Below, one piece after another: positions 55,086 to 63,534 of a stretch of DNA of 64,000 nt. Position numbers and translations under genes: made by a program. Source of the DNA: Ancylomarina sp. 16SWW S1-10-2 (lineage in GTDB: Bacteria > Bacteroidota > Bacteroidia > Bacteroidales > Marinifilaceae); NCBI RefSeq assembly GCF_009669305.1, contig NZ_SADB01000001.1:62001-126000 (forward strand), read 5' to 3'. Every line of letters starts with the position of its first letter. Position 1 is the first letter of the stretch. The notes beneath the pieces are model-generated. The model had not been told where the DNA came from and made no database searches. It worked only from the letters and a program-made list of their open reading frames with translations.

Positions 55086-56189
55086 CTACCAAATAATTTT
55101 ATACGTCAATATTGTTTTAGCTTGAATATTTACATCCTTATTACTAGAATTTATAGGATCAATCCCTGTTTCATATTTAAGACCTGTAATACGAACAAGA
55201 TACTCTTCATCAATATTTAATTTATCTAGCTCATCAATTTCAGCAGAAATACCACTTGATATTTTCAAACTCTTTGCCTCGTTAGCAACTGCAGGTTGAC
55301 GATTAGATTTAAATAATGGAATTCCTGTTGAAGATTTTTCATCTAAAATTTCAATAAAATAATAAACATTCTCTTCATCAATAGCCTTCCAATTTACAGT
55401 TATTGACAAACCATCTCGAGAATAATCTCGATCAGCAGATGAAAATGAAGCAATATTATCAGCATAAATATTCTCATCCAATTTAACTTTCTCTCCCCCG
55501 TCAAGTTCAAGATCAAAACGCACCAACTGTTCACCCCCAAAATCAGAAATATAATTGTCCATATCATCATCAGATAAAGTGAAAATTTTATCCCCATAAA
55601 CATCTTGTCGTTCCTCTAGTGTATTGCGAGTGTCATTATCTAACATTGCATAAACCTTGGATATAGCATTACCTGAAACTAAATAGTCAAATCTATATGA
55701 TGACACATATTCATTATCTACCAATTTTAATTCGTTCACCAAATAAGCATCGGCAGTTACGTCATCAAATCCTGAAATATTTGTATAAAAATCACGACTT
55801 CCACCTGTTCTCTTCAAGTTAAGATAATTTGCTGTTGATTTTGATTGAATAAACCATTCCTGTAGATCATCCTCTGAAATAGATTCATCATGAATTTCCA
55901 AAATATTATCGTTTAAATTCCATGAACCTACAGCCTCATCTCGACGTCCACTATATTGTTGACGTTTTAATACTCCACCACCCTCAAATTTATATACAAT
56001 AACGGCATCATCATTGGAATAAGATGAAGATAAATATGGATTTGCAAACCAATATTTATTCATCAAATCTCTTGACTCAAATTCAAAATCGTCTTCTCCA
56101 CCTCCACTACTTCCACCACATGAAGTAAGAGCTATTGTGAGGACAGATACTGCAAAAACGCCAATACTTTTAAATCCTATTTTTTTCAT
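55086..56189 (-). CDS. outer-envelope lipoprotein, unknown function
   Basis: A 367-residue lipoprotein with the lipobox ALTSC (Cys at residue 24) and the flexible GGSSGGGEDD linker that follows it. The first half (about 40-120) resembles a lipocalin-like beta-sheet (VIVYKFEGGGVLKRQQY, AVGSWNLNDNILEI), and the C-terminal ~110 residues (GLSITVNWKAIDEENVYYFI to the end) resemble a fibronectin-like domain. Neither is a firm assignment. No enzyme motif is visible. It is alone on the minus strand. Confidence 0.75.
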   Translation of the reverse strand: MKKIGFKSIGVFAVSVLTIALTSCGGSSGGGEDDFEFESRDLMNKYWFANPYLSSSYSNDDAVIVYKFEGGGVLKRQQYSGRRDEAVGSWNLNDNILEIHDESISEDDLQEWFIQSKSTANYLNLKRTGGSRDFYTNISGFDDVTADAYLVNELKLVDNEYVSSYRFDYLVSGNAISKVYAMLDNDTRNTLEERQDVYGDKIFTLSDDDMDNYISDFGGEQLVRFDLELDGGEKVKLDENIYADNIASFSSADRDYSRDGLSITVNWKAIDEENVYYFIEILDEKSSTGIPLFKSNRQPAVANEAKSLKISSGISAEIDELDKLNIDEEYLVRITGLKYETGIDPINSSNKDVNIQAKTILTYKIIW

Positions 56190-56282
56190 CTTTCATTTGT
56201 ATTTTAACTTGTAAACCAAGACTTATTTCTAATATATTATTTCAAACACGAAATTAGGCAAAATATTGCACAGATTATGACA

Positions 56283-57011
56283 CTAATTAGAAACCCGCTC
56301 CATATTTTCCTGAGGAATCAAATCTTCACCTTTATATCGTAAGAACAATTGCGCTGTTGCCAAAATATCCTTTTCGCAGTATATGGCTATACGTTCCACA
56401 TCATTTTCCTGCCAATAAACATGACCAACCATTGAGCCATCAATATCGTCTTTGGGCGTTTGAATATTAAACACCTCGCATAAAAGAGCCAGTGATGTGT
56501 AATTTTTATAATCGCCAAACTTCCATAATTCCATCGTATCGACAAACTTTATTTCCCAAGGCTTTTTCCCTGCAATATCCAATGCTTTGGGTAGTTTCAG
56601 TCCATTTATCAACATTCTGCGAGCGATGTATGGGAAGTCGAATTCTTTTCCATTATGAGCGCAAAGATTTTTTGTTGGCTTAGAACAAAAACGATCAAGC
56701 ATCTCACCAAACTCAGCAAGAAGCTTCTTTTCATCGTGTCCATAATAGGATTTAACCTTAAAATGTTTCTCTCCTCCAATCCTAACAATTACACCTGTCG
56801 AAATACAAACAACTTTACCAAACTCAGAATAAATACCTGCTCTTGCATAAACATCAGAAGCTGTTTCATCGTCATCTCTAAAATAGTTTGATTTCTTCTC
56901 CCACAATTCTTGCAATTTTGGACTGTTTTTTTCAAATTCGGGCTCTCCTGAAACCGTTTCAATATCAATAAAGAGTAAATCTTCTATTTTAATACCATCA
57001 AGCATAGCCAA
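56283..57011 (-). CDS. 3'-5' exonuclease, PolB-like (RNase H fold)
   Basis: A 242-residue nuclease of the DnaQ-like fold. The catalytic acids are in LLFIDIETVSGEPEF (DIET, about 13-20) and in AHNGKEFDFPYIARRM (about 119-134), and the closing DILATAQLFLRY (about 209-220) carries the last Asp, giving the D-E-D-D set. These match the predicted PolB-associated exonuclease family (PF10108). Substrate and process are not known; DNA repair is a guess. There is an ATG two codons downstream as an alternative start. It is 84 bp upstream of udk's... the two lie in tandem on the minus strand with a terminator after udk's region. Confidence 0.85.
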   Translation of the reverse strand: MAMLDGIKIEDLLFIDIETVSGEPEFEKNSPKLQELWEKKSNYFRDDDETASDVYARAGIYSEFGKVVCISTGVIVRIGGEKHFKVKSYYGHDEKKLLAEFGEMLDRFCSKPTKNLCAHNGKEFDFPYIARRMLINGLKLPKALDIAGKKPWEIKFVDTMELWKFGDYKNYTSLALLCEVFNIQTPKDDIDGSMVGHVYWQENDVERIAIYCEKDILATAQLFLRYKGEDLIPQENMERVSN

Positions 57012-57041
57012 TAATTTATCATAAGTGAAGATTAAAAATAT

Positions 57042-57070
57042 AAAAAAAGGAGATCATTTCAAAATCTCCT
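57042..57070 (-). terminator. intrinsic terminator of udk
   Basis: On the minus strand the stem AGGAGAT / ATCTCCT with a 9-nt loop is followed by seven U residues, 26 bp after the udk stop. Confidence 0.78.
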
Positions 57071-57095
57071 CTAAATTCTATTTATTAGTGAATGA

Positions 57096-57713
57096 TTAAA
57101 TACTCACTTTCAAATTCTTTTGAATAAACTGAGTCAAAATATTTATAGCAACATGATTGTTTCCACCTTGAGGAACAATAATATCGGCATAACGTTTTGT
57201 TGGCTCTATAAATTGCAAGTGCATTGGCTTTAGAGTATCCTCGTAACGAGCTAGTACTTTTTCTACCGAACGACCACGCTCAACAATATCTCGCTTAATA
57301 ACACGATTTAATCTATCGTCAGCATCGCAATCAACAAACACTTTAATATCCATTAAGTCTCGCAACTCAGGCTGAGTAAGGGTTAAAATTCCTTCAACAA
57401 TAACAACCTCGGTTGGCTGAACTAAAATAGTATCTTCAGATCGAGTACAAGTTAAATATGAATAAATAGGTTGCTTAATGGCAATACCCGCTTTTAATTG
57501 CTTGATATGCTCTTGCAATAATTCAAATTCGATTGAATTAGGATGGTCAAAATTAATTTCCTGACGCTTCTCTAGTGGTAAATGACTACTATCCCTATAA
57601 TAAGAATCCTGAGGTAAGACAGCAACTTCCCCTTTGGGTAATCGCTCAATAATCTTTCTCACAACGGTTGTTTTACCTGAACCTGTACCTCCTGCTATCC
57701 CAATTATTAACAT
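57096..57713 (-). CDS. udk: uridine kinase
   Basis: A 205-residue P-loop kinase that phosphorylates uridine and cytidine with ATP or GTP for pyrimidine salvage. The Walker A GIAGGTGSGKTTV begins at residue 5, DSYYRD and INFDHPNSIEF match the nucleoside-binding segment, and VIVEGILTL and RDIVERGRS are conserved. The length is normal. A strong terminator follows it, so it is probably not co-transcribed with the downstream exonuclease gene. Confidence 0.95.
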   Translation of the reverse strand: MLIIGIAGGTGSGKTTVVRKIIERLPKGEVAVLPQDSYYRDSSHLPLEKRQEINFDHPNSIEFELLQEHIKQLKAGIAIKQPIYSYLTCTRSEDTILVQPTEVVIVEGILTLTQPELRDLMDIKVFVDCDADDRLNRVIKRDIVERGRSVEKVLARYEDTLKPMHLQFIEPTKRYADIIVPQGGNNHVAINILTQFIQKNLKVSI

Positions 57714-57946
57714 GTAGAATGGTATTTAAATCAAATATTATAAATTTGCACTAGTTTTACGTCACAAAGGTACGAATTTTATACTGAGATTTAAACCTCT
57801 AAACACGTAGTAAATACATATACAGTTGACAAACATTAATTTTATTTAAAGACACAAGCACACACACAACAGCATACACAGCACTTATAATTGATAATAT
57901 TAGGTGATTGTATTTCATCTTAACCACATATTCAAAACTATTCTTT

Positions 57947-58936
57947 ATGAACTTATATCCTTTAAAATTCACAGCAATTCCCAAAGAAAAAATATGGGGA
58001 GGAAACCGCTTAAATACTATTCTTAATAAAGGATTTGATCCTAATGCAAAAACAGGTGAAAGCTGGGAAATATCTGGTCTAGCAGACGACATATCAGTTG
58101 TGAAAAACGGTTTTCTTGAAGGTAACGATCTAGAAGAACTTATAGAAGTTTACATGGGCGATTTGGTTGGCGACAAGGTCTATGAACAATTTGGTATTGA
58201 ATTTCCTTTACTAATTAAGTTTATTGATGCCAACGAAAATTTATCCATTCAAGTTCATCCAGATAATGAATTTGCACTTGAAAAACACAAGGCATACGGG
58301 AAAACCGAGATGTGGTATATTATCGACGCTGAAAAAGACTCTGAACTCATTATAGGTTTTAACCCAACTGTGGATAAAAATATCTTTCTTAATGCTATTC
58401 AAGAGGGTAATATTCCTGAAATTGTTAACAGAGAAAAAACTGAAGCTGATAATTGTTATTTAATTCCTGCAGGTAGAATTCATGCCACAGGTAAAGGCGT
58501 TTTATTTGCAGAAATACAACAAACATCTGATATTACTTATCGTATTCATGATTGGAATAGAAAAGATGATGAAGGAAACGAGAGAGAACTTCATCTTGGT
58601 TTAGCCAAAGAAGTATTAGATTACACCTACGAAAAAAAGCACAAAACTGATTATGAGTCTAAAATTAATGAATCGTCAGAAATTATAAGATGTCCATTCT
58701 TCACAACAAATATTCTAGAATTTAATAAAGACATAGAGAAGGATTACTTTAAACTTGATTCTTTTGTCATTTATATTTGTTTGGAAGGAAATTGTGATAT
58801 AAAATTTGAAGATGAAAAACCAGTATCATTAACTAAAGGGGAAACCGTTTTAATCCCAGCATCTCTAAAAAATCTAACTTTGAGTCCTAAACAGAAAACA
58901 AAATTACTTGAAGTTTTTATTCAACCAGAGCAATAG
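57947..58936 (+). CDS. manA: mannose-6-phosphate isomerase, class I
   Basis: A 329-residue zinc enzyme that interconverts fructose 6-phosphate and mannose 6-phosphate, leading to GDP-mannose. Cupin signatures are the PLKFTAIPKEKIWGGNRL start, NENLSIQVHPDNEFA (zinc-binding Gln/His), YGKTEMWYI (Glu) and YLIPAGRIHATGKG (His). Lysine/arginine positions in the C-terminal part fit the short bacterial form. The frame starts at a TTG (57908), but the ATG at 57947 gives the family N-terminus. It is divergent from udk. Confidence 0.94.
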   Translation: MNLYPLKFTAIPKEKIWGGNRLNTILNKGFDPNAKTGESWEISGLADDISVVKNGFLEGNDLEELIEVYMGDLVGDKVYEQFGIEFPLLIKFIDANENLSIQVHPDNEFALEKHKAYGKTEMWYIIDAEKDSELIIGFNPTVDKNIFLNAIQEGNIPEIVNREKTEADNCYLIPAGRIHATGKGVLFAEIQQTSDITYRIHDWNRKDDEGNERELHLGLAKEVLDYTYEKKHKTDYESKINESSEIIRCPFFTTNILEFNKDIEKDYFKLDSFVIYICLEGNCDIKFEDEKPVSLTKGETVLIPASLKNLTLSPKQKTKLLEVFIQPEQ

Positions 58937-59003
58937 TATTATACAAGAAATAGAGATACTCTTGATAAAAAATAAAACATCTATTAATATTTAAGAGTCA
59001 ATA

Positions 59004-59034
59004 TTTCGAATAGACTACTTTTGGATTAACTTTG
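59004..59034 (+). promoter_or_regulatory. promoter of engB
   Basis: The -7 box TAACTTTG at 59027-59034 and TTTC at 59004-59007 with 19 bp between are identical in form to the pdxJ promoter. The implied start (near 59041) lies downstream of a TTG that would extend the frame to 59032, which supports the ATG at 59056. Confidence 0.55.
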
Positions 59035-59055
59035 CCGAGCAAAAAAATAGAAAAC

Positions 59056-59658
59056 ATGAAGGTCAACACAGCCGAATTTATAATTTCGAATAGCGATGTA
59101 AAAAAATGTCCGAAGGCAAACATGCCTGAATATGCATTTATCGGACGTTCGAATGTTGGAAAATCATCACTGATTAATATGCTAACTGATCACAAGAACT
59201 TAGCTAAAATCTCAGGAAAACCAGGAAAAACCCAATTAATCAACCATTTTTTGATTAATAAAGAATGGTATTTGGTCGATCTTCCTGGATATGGTTATGC
59301 TAAAGTTTCAAAAAACTTAAAAAGTGGTTTTAGTAAAATTATTTATAGCTATATCGAAAATAGAGAGAACTTAGTCAACATTTTTGTTTTAGTTGATGTA
59401 CGTCATGATGCCCAGCAAATCGACCTTAATTTTATGGAATGGTTAAACGGAAATGGCATTGCATTCTCAATTATATTTACAAAAGCAGATAAACTTAGTA
59501 AAAGAGAATTAGCTAACAATGTTGAAGCATACAAACAACAAATGCTAATAAGATGGGAAGAAATGCCTCACTACCTTATCAGCTCCTCAACATCTGGAAT
59601 GGGAAAAGAAGAACTTCTGAATTTTATTGAGGAAACCAATAAAACCGTCAGCAAATAA
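59056..59658 (+). CDS. engB: ribosome-biogenesis GTPase YihA/YsxC/EngB
   Basis: A 200-residue GTPase needed for 50S ribosome assembly and cell division. The G1 motif is GRSNVGKSS (30-38), G3 is DLPGYGYAKV, G4 is FTKADKLS and G5 is SSTSGMGKEEL, with EYAFIGRSN and GKPGKTQLINHF fully conserved. The frame extends back to a TTG at 59032; the ATG at 59056 gives the standard N-terminus and follows the predicted promoter. The gene ends with a strong terminator. Confidence 0.96.
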   Translation: MKVNTAEFIISNSDVKKCPKANMPEYAFIGRSNVGKSSLINMLTDHKNLAKISGKPGKTQLINHFLINKEWYLVDLPGYGYAKVSKNLKSGFSKIIYSYIENRENLVNIFVLVDVRHDAQQIDLNFMEWLNGNGIAFSIIFTKADKLSKRELANNVEAYKQQMLIRWEEMPHYLISSSTSGMGKEELLNFIEETNKTVSK

Positions 59659-59672
59659 AAACACAGATAAAC

Positions 59673-59704
59673 AAAGAAGATTTCACTCAGAAATCTTCTT
59701 TTTT
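59673..59704 (+). terminator. intrinsic terminator of engB
   Basis: The perfect stem AAAGAAGATTTC / GAAATCTTCTTT with a 5-nt loop is followed by T residues. Confidence 0.85.
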
Positions 59705-59801
59705 AATTATAAAAAAAAGCGTTTTAACAAATCGTTAAATCATAATAAAACAAATACAATATTTGCTTTCGTATTTTTTATTAAAAACGAGTTTATATTC
59801 T

Positions 59802-59809
59802 TAAATTTG
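59802..59809 (+). promoter_or_regulatory. -7 box of the prs promoter
   Basis: TAAATTTG fits the Bacteroidota TAnnTTTG consensus. A good -33 TTTG partner was not found at the right distance. The implied leader is about 90 nt. Confidence 0.4.
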
Positions 59810-59904
59810 CGTCATTATTATTATAGTGCGATTTATCGAACAATATCCAATTCACTAATTAAGTGGTATAAAGCCACTTAGAACATTAGAAAAACAGCCA
59901 AATT

Positions 59905-60837
59905 ATGAATGCCAAAATTAAAATTTTCGCAGGTTCAAAAAGTAAAAAACTAGCTTCTCAAATTGCTAAATCTGCCGGATTAGAAATCGGTAACTCAACT
60001 ATTATTAATTTCAGCGATGGTGAATTTGAGGTTGCTTACGAAGAAACCGTTCGTGGAGCTCACGTTTTTATCGTTCAGTCTACTGTTCCTCCTGCTGACA
60101 ATTTGATGGAACTTTTAATGATGATTGACGCTGCCAAAAGAGCATCAGCATATAAAGTTGTTGCGGTAATGCCTTATTTCGGATTCGCACGCCAAGATAG
60201 AAAAGATCGTCCAAGAGTTGCTATAGGAGCAAAACTAGTAGCAAACCTACTAATGGCTGCTGGAGTAGATCGTATTATGACTATGGATTTACACGCAGAT
60301 CAAATCCAAGGTTTCTTTGATGTACCTGTTGATCACCTTTACGGTTCATCTGTACTTCTTCCTTATTTAAAAGGCTTAAACCTTGATAATTTAGTTATTG
60401 CTTCTCCTGATATGGGCGGAAGTAAAAGAGCAAATACATATTCTAAGTATCTTCATGCTGGTCTTGCTATTTGTCATAAAAGAAGAGAAAGACCTAATGT
60501 AGTAGGCGAAATGACTGCTATAGGTGATGTTGAAGGCAAAAATGTTGTTATTATTGATGATATGATTGACACAGCAGGTACAATTACTAAGGCTGCCGAC
60601 ATGCTAAAAGCAAAAGGTGCATTAAGCGTAAGAGCTATTGCAACTCACGCTGTTCTTTCGGGTCCAGCTTATGAAAGAATTGAAGGATCTGAACTTGAAG
60701 AAGTTCTTTTCACAGATTCTATCCAATTGGATAATGCTTCTCCAAAGATTAAAACGCTTACAATTGCTGATATTTTCGCAAAAACAATCCTTAATGTTTA
60801 TAATAACGAATCAATTAGCTCAACCTTTATAATTTAA
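59905..60837 (+). CDS. prs: ribose-phosphate pyrophosphokinase
   Basis: A 310-residue enzyme that makes PRPP from ribose 5-phosphate and ATP for nucleotide, His and Trp synthesis. The ATP-binding FGFARQDRKDRPR, the metal site MDLHADQIQGFFDVPVDHLY, the flexible-loop KRRERPN and the PRPP loop VVIIDDMIDTAGT are present. The length and start are typical. It is followed after ~120 bp by rplY, which has its own promoter box. Confidence 0.97.
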   Translation: MNAKIKIFAGSKSKKLASQIAKSAGLEIGNSTIINFSDGEFEVAYEETVRGAHVFIVQSTVPPADNLMELLMMIDAAKRASAYKVVAVMPYFGFARQDRKDRPRVAIGAKLVANLLMAAGVDRIMTMDLHADQIQGFFDVPVDHLYGSSVLLPYLKGLNLDNLVIASPDMGGSKRANTYSKYLHAGLAICHKRRERPNVVGEMTAIGDVEGKNVVIIDDMIDTAGTITKAADMLKAKGALSVRAIATHAVLSGPAYERIEGSELEEVLFTDSIQLDNASPKIKTLTIADIFAKTILNVYNNESISSTFII

Positions 60838-60841
60838 TTAA

Positions 60842-60849
60842 TATATTTG
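60842..60849 (+). promoter_or_regulatory. -7 box of the rplY promoter
   Basis: TATATTTG matches TAnnTTTG just after the prs stop; the -33 would fall inside the prs end. It implies a leader of about 100 nt before the rplY ATG. Confidence 0.45.
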
Positions 60850-60955
60850 CGGCTGATTTTGGTAAAACTATTTATAATCGTGTGATGGGATATAAATTGA
60901 GCCTACTTACCAAGGCAATGAAATTTATATTGAGTAGCATAACAAAAAAAGTAAA

Positions 60956-61576
60956 ATGAAAACTTTAGAATTAAAAGGTTCATTAAGAACTGAACTAGGA
61001 AAAAAAGCAACTAAAGCTTTACGTAAAGCAGAACTAGTTCCTTGTGAACTTTACGGTGCAGGTGAAAACATTCACTTTTCTGTAAACGAAAAAGATCTTA
61101 ACAAATTACTTTTTACTCCTGAAACTTACATCGTTAAATTTGATGTTGATGGTAAAGTATTTACTGCAGTAAAAAGAGATATTCAATTTCACCCTGTAAC
61201 AGATAAACCTCTTCACGTTGATTTCTTTCAAGTAACTGAAGATAAAGCATTCGAAGTTGAGGTACCTATCAAAGTTGAAGGTTTCGCAATTGGTGTACAA
61301 TCAGGTGGAAAACTTGCTATCAACCTAAGAAAACTTAAGGTGAAAGCTTTGATGAAAGATCTTCCTGAATCTCTTCCTATTAATGTAACAAATTTAGGAT
61401 TGAATAATAGTATTCAAGTTGGTGCTTTAGATTTCGAAAACCTTGAGTTATTGAACGCTAAGAGTGCTGTTGTTGTTCAAGTGAAACTTACAAGAGCTGC
61501 TCGTGCTGCTGCACTTGCTCCTGAAGCTGGAGCTGCTGCCCCTGCTGCTGCTCCTGCTGCTAAGCCAGAAGCTTAG
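60956..61576 (+). CDS. rplY: ribosomal protein bL25 (Ctc form)
   Basis: A 206-residue long-form bL25. The N-terminal ~90 residues bind 5S rRNA (LKGSLRTELGKKATKALRKA, VPCELYGAGENIHFSV), and the C-terminal TL5-type beta domain follows (about 95-185). The tail is an Ala/Pro-rich stretch (about 187-206: PEAGAAAPAAAPAAKPEA), low in complexity and probably disordered. It is a component of the 50S subunit near 5S rRNA. A strong terminator follows. Confidence 0.96.
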   Translation: MKTLELKGSLRTELGKKATKALRKAELVPCELYGAGENIHFSVNEKDLNKLLFTPETYIVKFDVDGKVFTAVKRDIQFHPVTDKPLHVDFFQVTEDKAFEVEVPIKVEGFAIGVQSGGKLAINLRKLKVKALMKDLPESLPINVTNLGLNNSIQVGALDFENLELLNAKSAVVVQVKLTRAARAAALAPEAGAAAPAAAPAAKPEA

Positions 61577-61614
61577 TTCGATTGTTAAAACAATAGAACT
61601 TAATAAAATACAAG

Positions 61615-61648
61615 CTCCCAAGCCATTATGCTTGGGAGTTTTATTTTT
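61615..61648 (+). terminator. intrinsic terminator of rplY
   Basis: The perfect stem CTCCCAAGC / GCTTGGGAG with a 6-nt loop is followed by a T-rich run. Confidence 0.92.
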
Positions 61649-61763
61649 AAATCCAACTTACAATTTCAATTCTTACAAAAGAACAGATCTTGTAAATCAA
61701 GCTGAAAAGATTAAAACTATTGATTAAATTGGCCTTTATTCTTCTGCACAAATTATAAGCATC

Positions 61764-62429
61764 ATGTTTAAGTTTATTACAAATTTGTTTAAAAAAGAGA
61801 AAGCCAATAATTCAGAAAAAAACGCTGATATGAAATACTTAATTGTTGGACTTGGGAATATTGGACCAGAATATTTTCACACTCGCCACAATATTGGATT
61901 CCGAATTTTAGATGCACTTGCCGAAACAGCAAAATTAGAATTCAAAGATGGACGATATGGAGCCATTGCTGAATACAAATTCAAAGGCAGGCAATTTATT
62001 CTTGTGAAACCTAGTACCTACATGAACCTTAGTGGTAAAGCTGTGAACTACTGGTTACAAAAGGAGAATATTCCTATTGAAAATTTGCTAGTTCTTGTAG
62101 ATGATTTAGCTCTTCCCTTTGGAACACTTCGCTTACGAGGAAAAGGAAGCGATGCAGGACACAACGGTTTAAAACATATCAACGAAACATTAGGTCATCA
62201 AAATTACACCCGACTTCGTTTTGGAATAGGAGCTGATTTTAGCCGTGGTAAACAAATTGATTACGTATTGGGCAAATGGTCAGAAGAAGAAATTGAAAAA
62301 CTACCTGACTTATACAAAATTTGTATCAACATGATTAAAGGTATTAGTACAATTGGGCTACAGCGTACAATGACAGCTTATAATACCAAAAAGGAAACTA
62401 AAAAACCGAAAAGCGAAACAACTGAATAA
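61764..62429 (+). CDS. pth: peptidyl-tRNA hydrolase
   Basis: A 221-residue esterase that frees tRNA from stalled peptidyl-tRNA. Core motifs are [22 protein letters not shown] (catalytic His), [13 protein letters not shown] and [20 protein letters not shown] with the following GHNGLKHI. The first 22 residues ([16 protein letters not shown]...) precede the standard start at Met23 (61830). Such an extension occurs in some Bacteroidota homologues; either start is possible and I keep the longer one. Confidence 0.92.
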   Translation: MFKFITNLFKKEKANNSEKNADMKYLIVGLGNIGPEYFHTRHNIGFRILDALAETAKLEFKDGRYGAIAEYKFKGRQFILVKPSTYMNLSGKAVNYWLQKENIPIENLLVLVDDLALPFGTLRLRGKGSDAGHNGLKHINETLGHQNYTRLRFGIGADFSRGKQIDYVLGKWSEEEIEKLPDLYKICINMIKGISTIGLQRTMTAYNTKKETKKPKSETTE

Positions 62430-62543
62430 GTACTTATAATATTTATAAGTTTAAAGTTAATGAACAGTGTAATTTACTTACAAGTACTCAAGGCACTTTA
62501 AATACTTTAGGCACTATCTTTAATGCCAAAATAAGTTTGTACT

Positions 62544-62921
62544 ATGGATAAAGTTAGAATTGACAAATGGCTGTGGGCTGTGCGTATCTTCAAAACAAGA
62601 AGTATGGCTTCTGAAGCTTGTAAAAAAGGAAAAGTTACAATTAATGGTGTGAGCATAAAACCTTCGAGAGAAGTTAGATTAAATGAGCTTATAGACCTTA
62701 GAGTTCCTCCCATTACACGAACGTATAAGGTGCTTGACATCTCAGGCAAAAGGATGGGAGCCAAACTGGCTGTCGATTTTGTAAAAGATGTTACCGCTCA
62801 AGACCAACTCGACTTATTGGATGCAACCAAAACCTTTGGTTTCGAAAAAAGAGATAGAAGTATAGGTAGACCAACCAAACACGACAGACGAATGATTGAT
62901 AAACTTAAAGATATCAATTAA
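62544..62921 (+). CDS. S4-domain RNA-binding protein (Hsp15-like)
   Basis: A 125-residue protein with an N-terminal S4 domain (RIDKWLWAVRIFKTRSMASEACKKGKVTINGVSIKPSREV, about 4-45) and a basic C-terminal tail (KRDRSIGRPTKHDRRMIDKLKD). It is similar to Hsp15, which binds free 50S subunits carrying nascent chains. Its function in Bacteroidota is untested. It follows pth by about 110 bp and is close to the next gene (43 bp). Confidence 0.88.
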   Translation: MDKVRIDKWLWAVRIFKTRSMASEACKKGKVTINGVSIKPSREVRLNELIDLRVPPITRTYKVLDISGKRMGAKLAVDFVKDVTAQDQLDLLDATKTFGFEKRDRSIGRPTKHDRRMIDKLKDIN

Positions 62922-62964
62922 CCGTTTATCTAAAGAAATTACAAATATATTTTATATCCCAACG

Positions 62965-63504
62965 ATGATTATAGCACAAGAAAAAAGAAAGACCAATTTA
63001 GCTGAATATATCCTTTACATGTGGCAAATTGAAGACCTCATAAGAGCTTATAAATTTGATATTAATTTAATTACCGAAGCCGTTCTTCAACACTTTCAGC
63101 AACCAGAAGAAAAGCAGATTGAGATTAAAGAGTGGTACGAGAATTTAATTGAAATGATGAAAATTGAGAAGGTCGAAGAAAAAGGACATCTACAAATCAT
63201 CAAAAACAATATTAACGAGCTATTCGATTTCCATATACATTTGCTTAATAATGTAAAAGATACTGCTTATATCGCCTTATTTCAAAAATCGGCTGGTTAT
63301 ATTGCTGAATTCAAATCTAAATCGCAAGCCGATGAAGACAGCAATGACATTGAGCTTTGTCTAACTGCTCTTTATGGTATTTTAATGCTTCGACTTCAGA
63401 AAAAAGAGATATCAAAGGATACACTTGCAGCCGTTAGTTCATTTAGCGAAATGATTGCTTCACTTACTGCAAAATATAAAGCTTTCGAAGAAGACAAAGA
63501 CTAA
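62965..63504 (+). CDS. DUF4924-family protein
   Basis: A 179-residue, all-helical cytosolic protein. The N-terminal MIIAQEKRKTNLAEYILYMW and QIEDLIRAYKFDINLI match DUF4924, a family restricted to Bacteroidota and of unknown function. The frame extends upstream to 62896 and overlaps the S4 gene; the ATG at 62965 gives the family N-terminus. A possible operon with the S4 gene and the following transporter (30 bp downstream). Confidence 0.87.
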   Translation: MIIAQEKRKTNLAEYILYMWQIEDLIRAYKFDINLITEAVLQHFQQPEEKQIEIKEWYENLIEMMKIEKVEEKGHLQIIKNNINELFDFHIHLLNNVKDTAYIALFQKSAGYIAEFKSKSQADEDSNDIELCLTALYGILMLRLQKKEISKDTLAAVSSFSEMIASLTAKYKAFEEDKD

Positions 63505-63534
63505 TTTTAAAAAAAATAATTCAATAACTAGACC

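Noticed and set aside
57799-58092. 97-codon minus-strand frame before manA
   Set aside because: Overlaps the start of manA and has low-complexity hydrophobic content with no family match.
59627-59881. 84-codon plus-strand frame after engB
   Set aside because: Covers the engB terminator and an A/T-rich spacer; its content is Lys/Asn/Phe-rich noise.
61503-61727. 74-codon frame rich in Leu overlapping the rplY tail
   Set aside because: It is the out-of-frame reading of the Ala/Pro-rich rplY end and its terminator.
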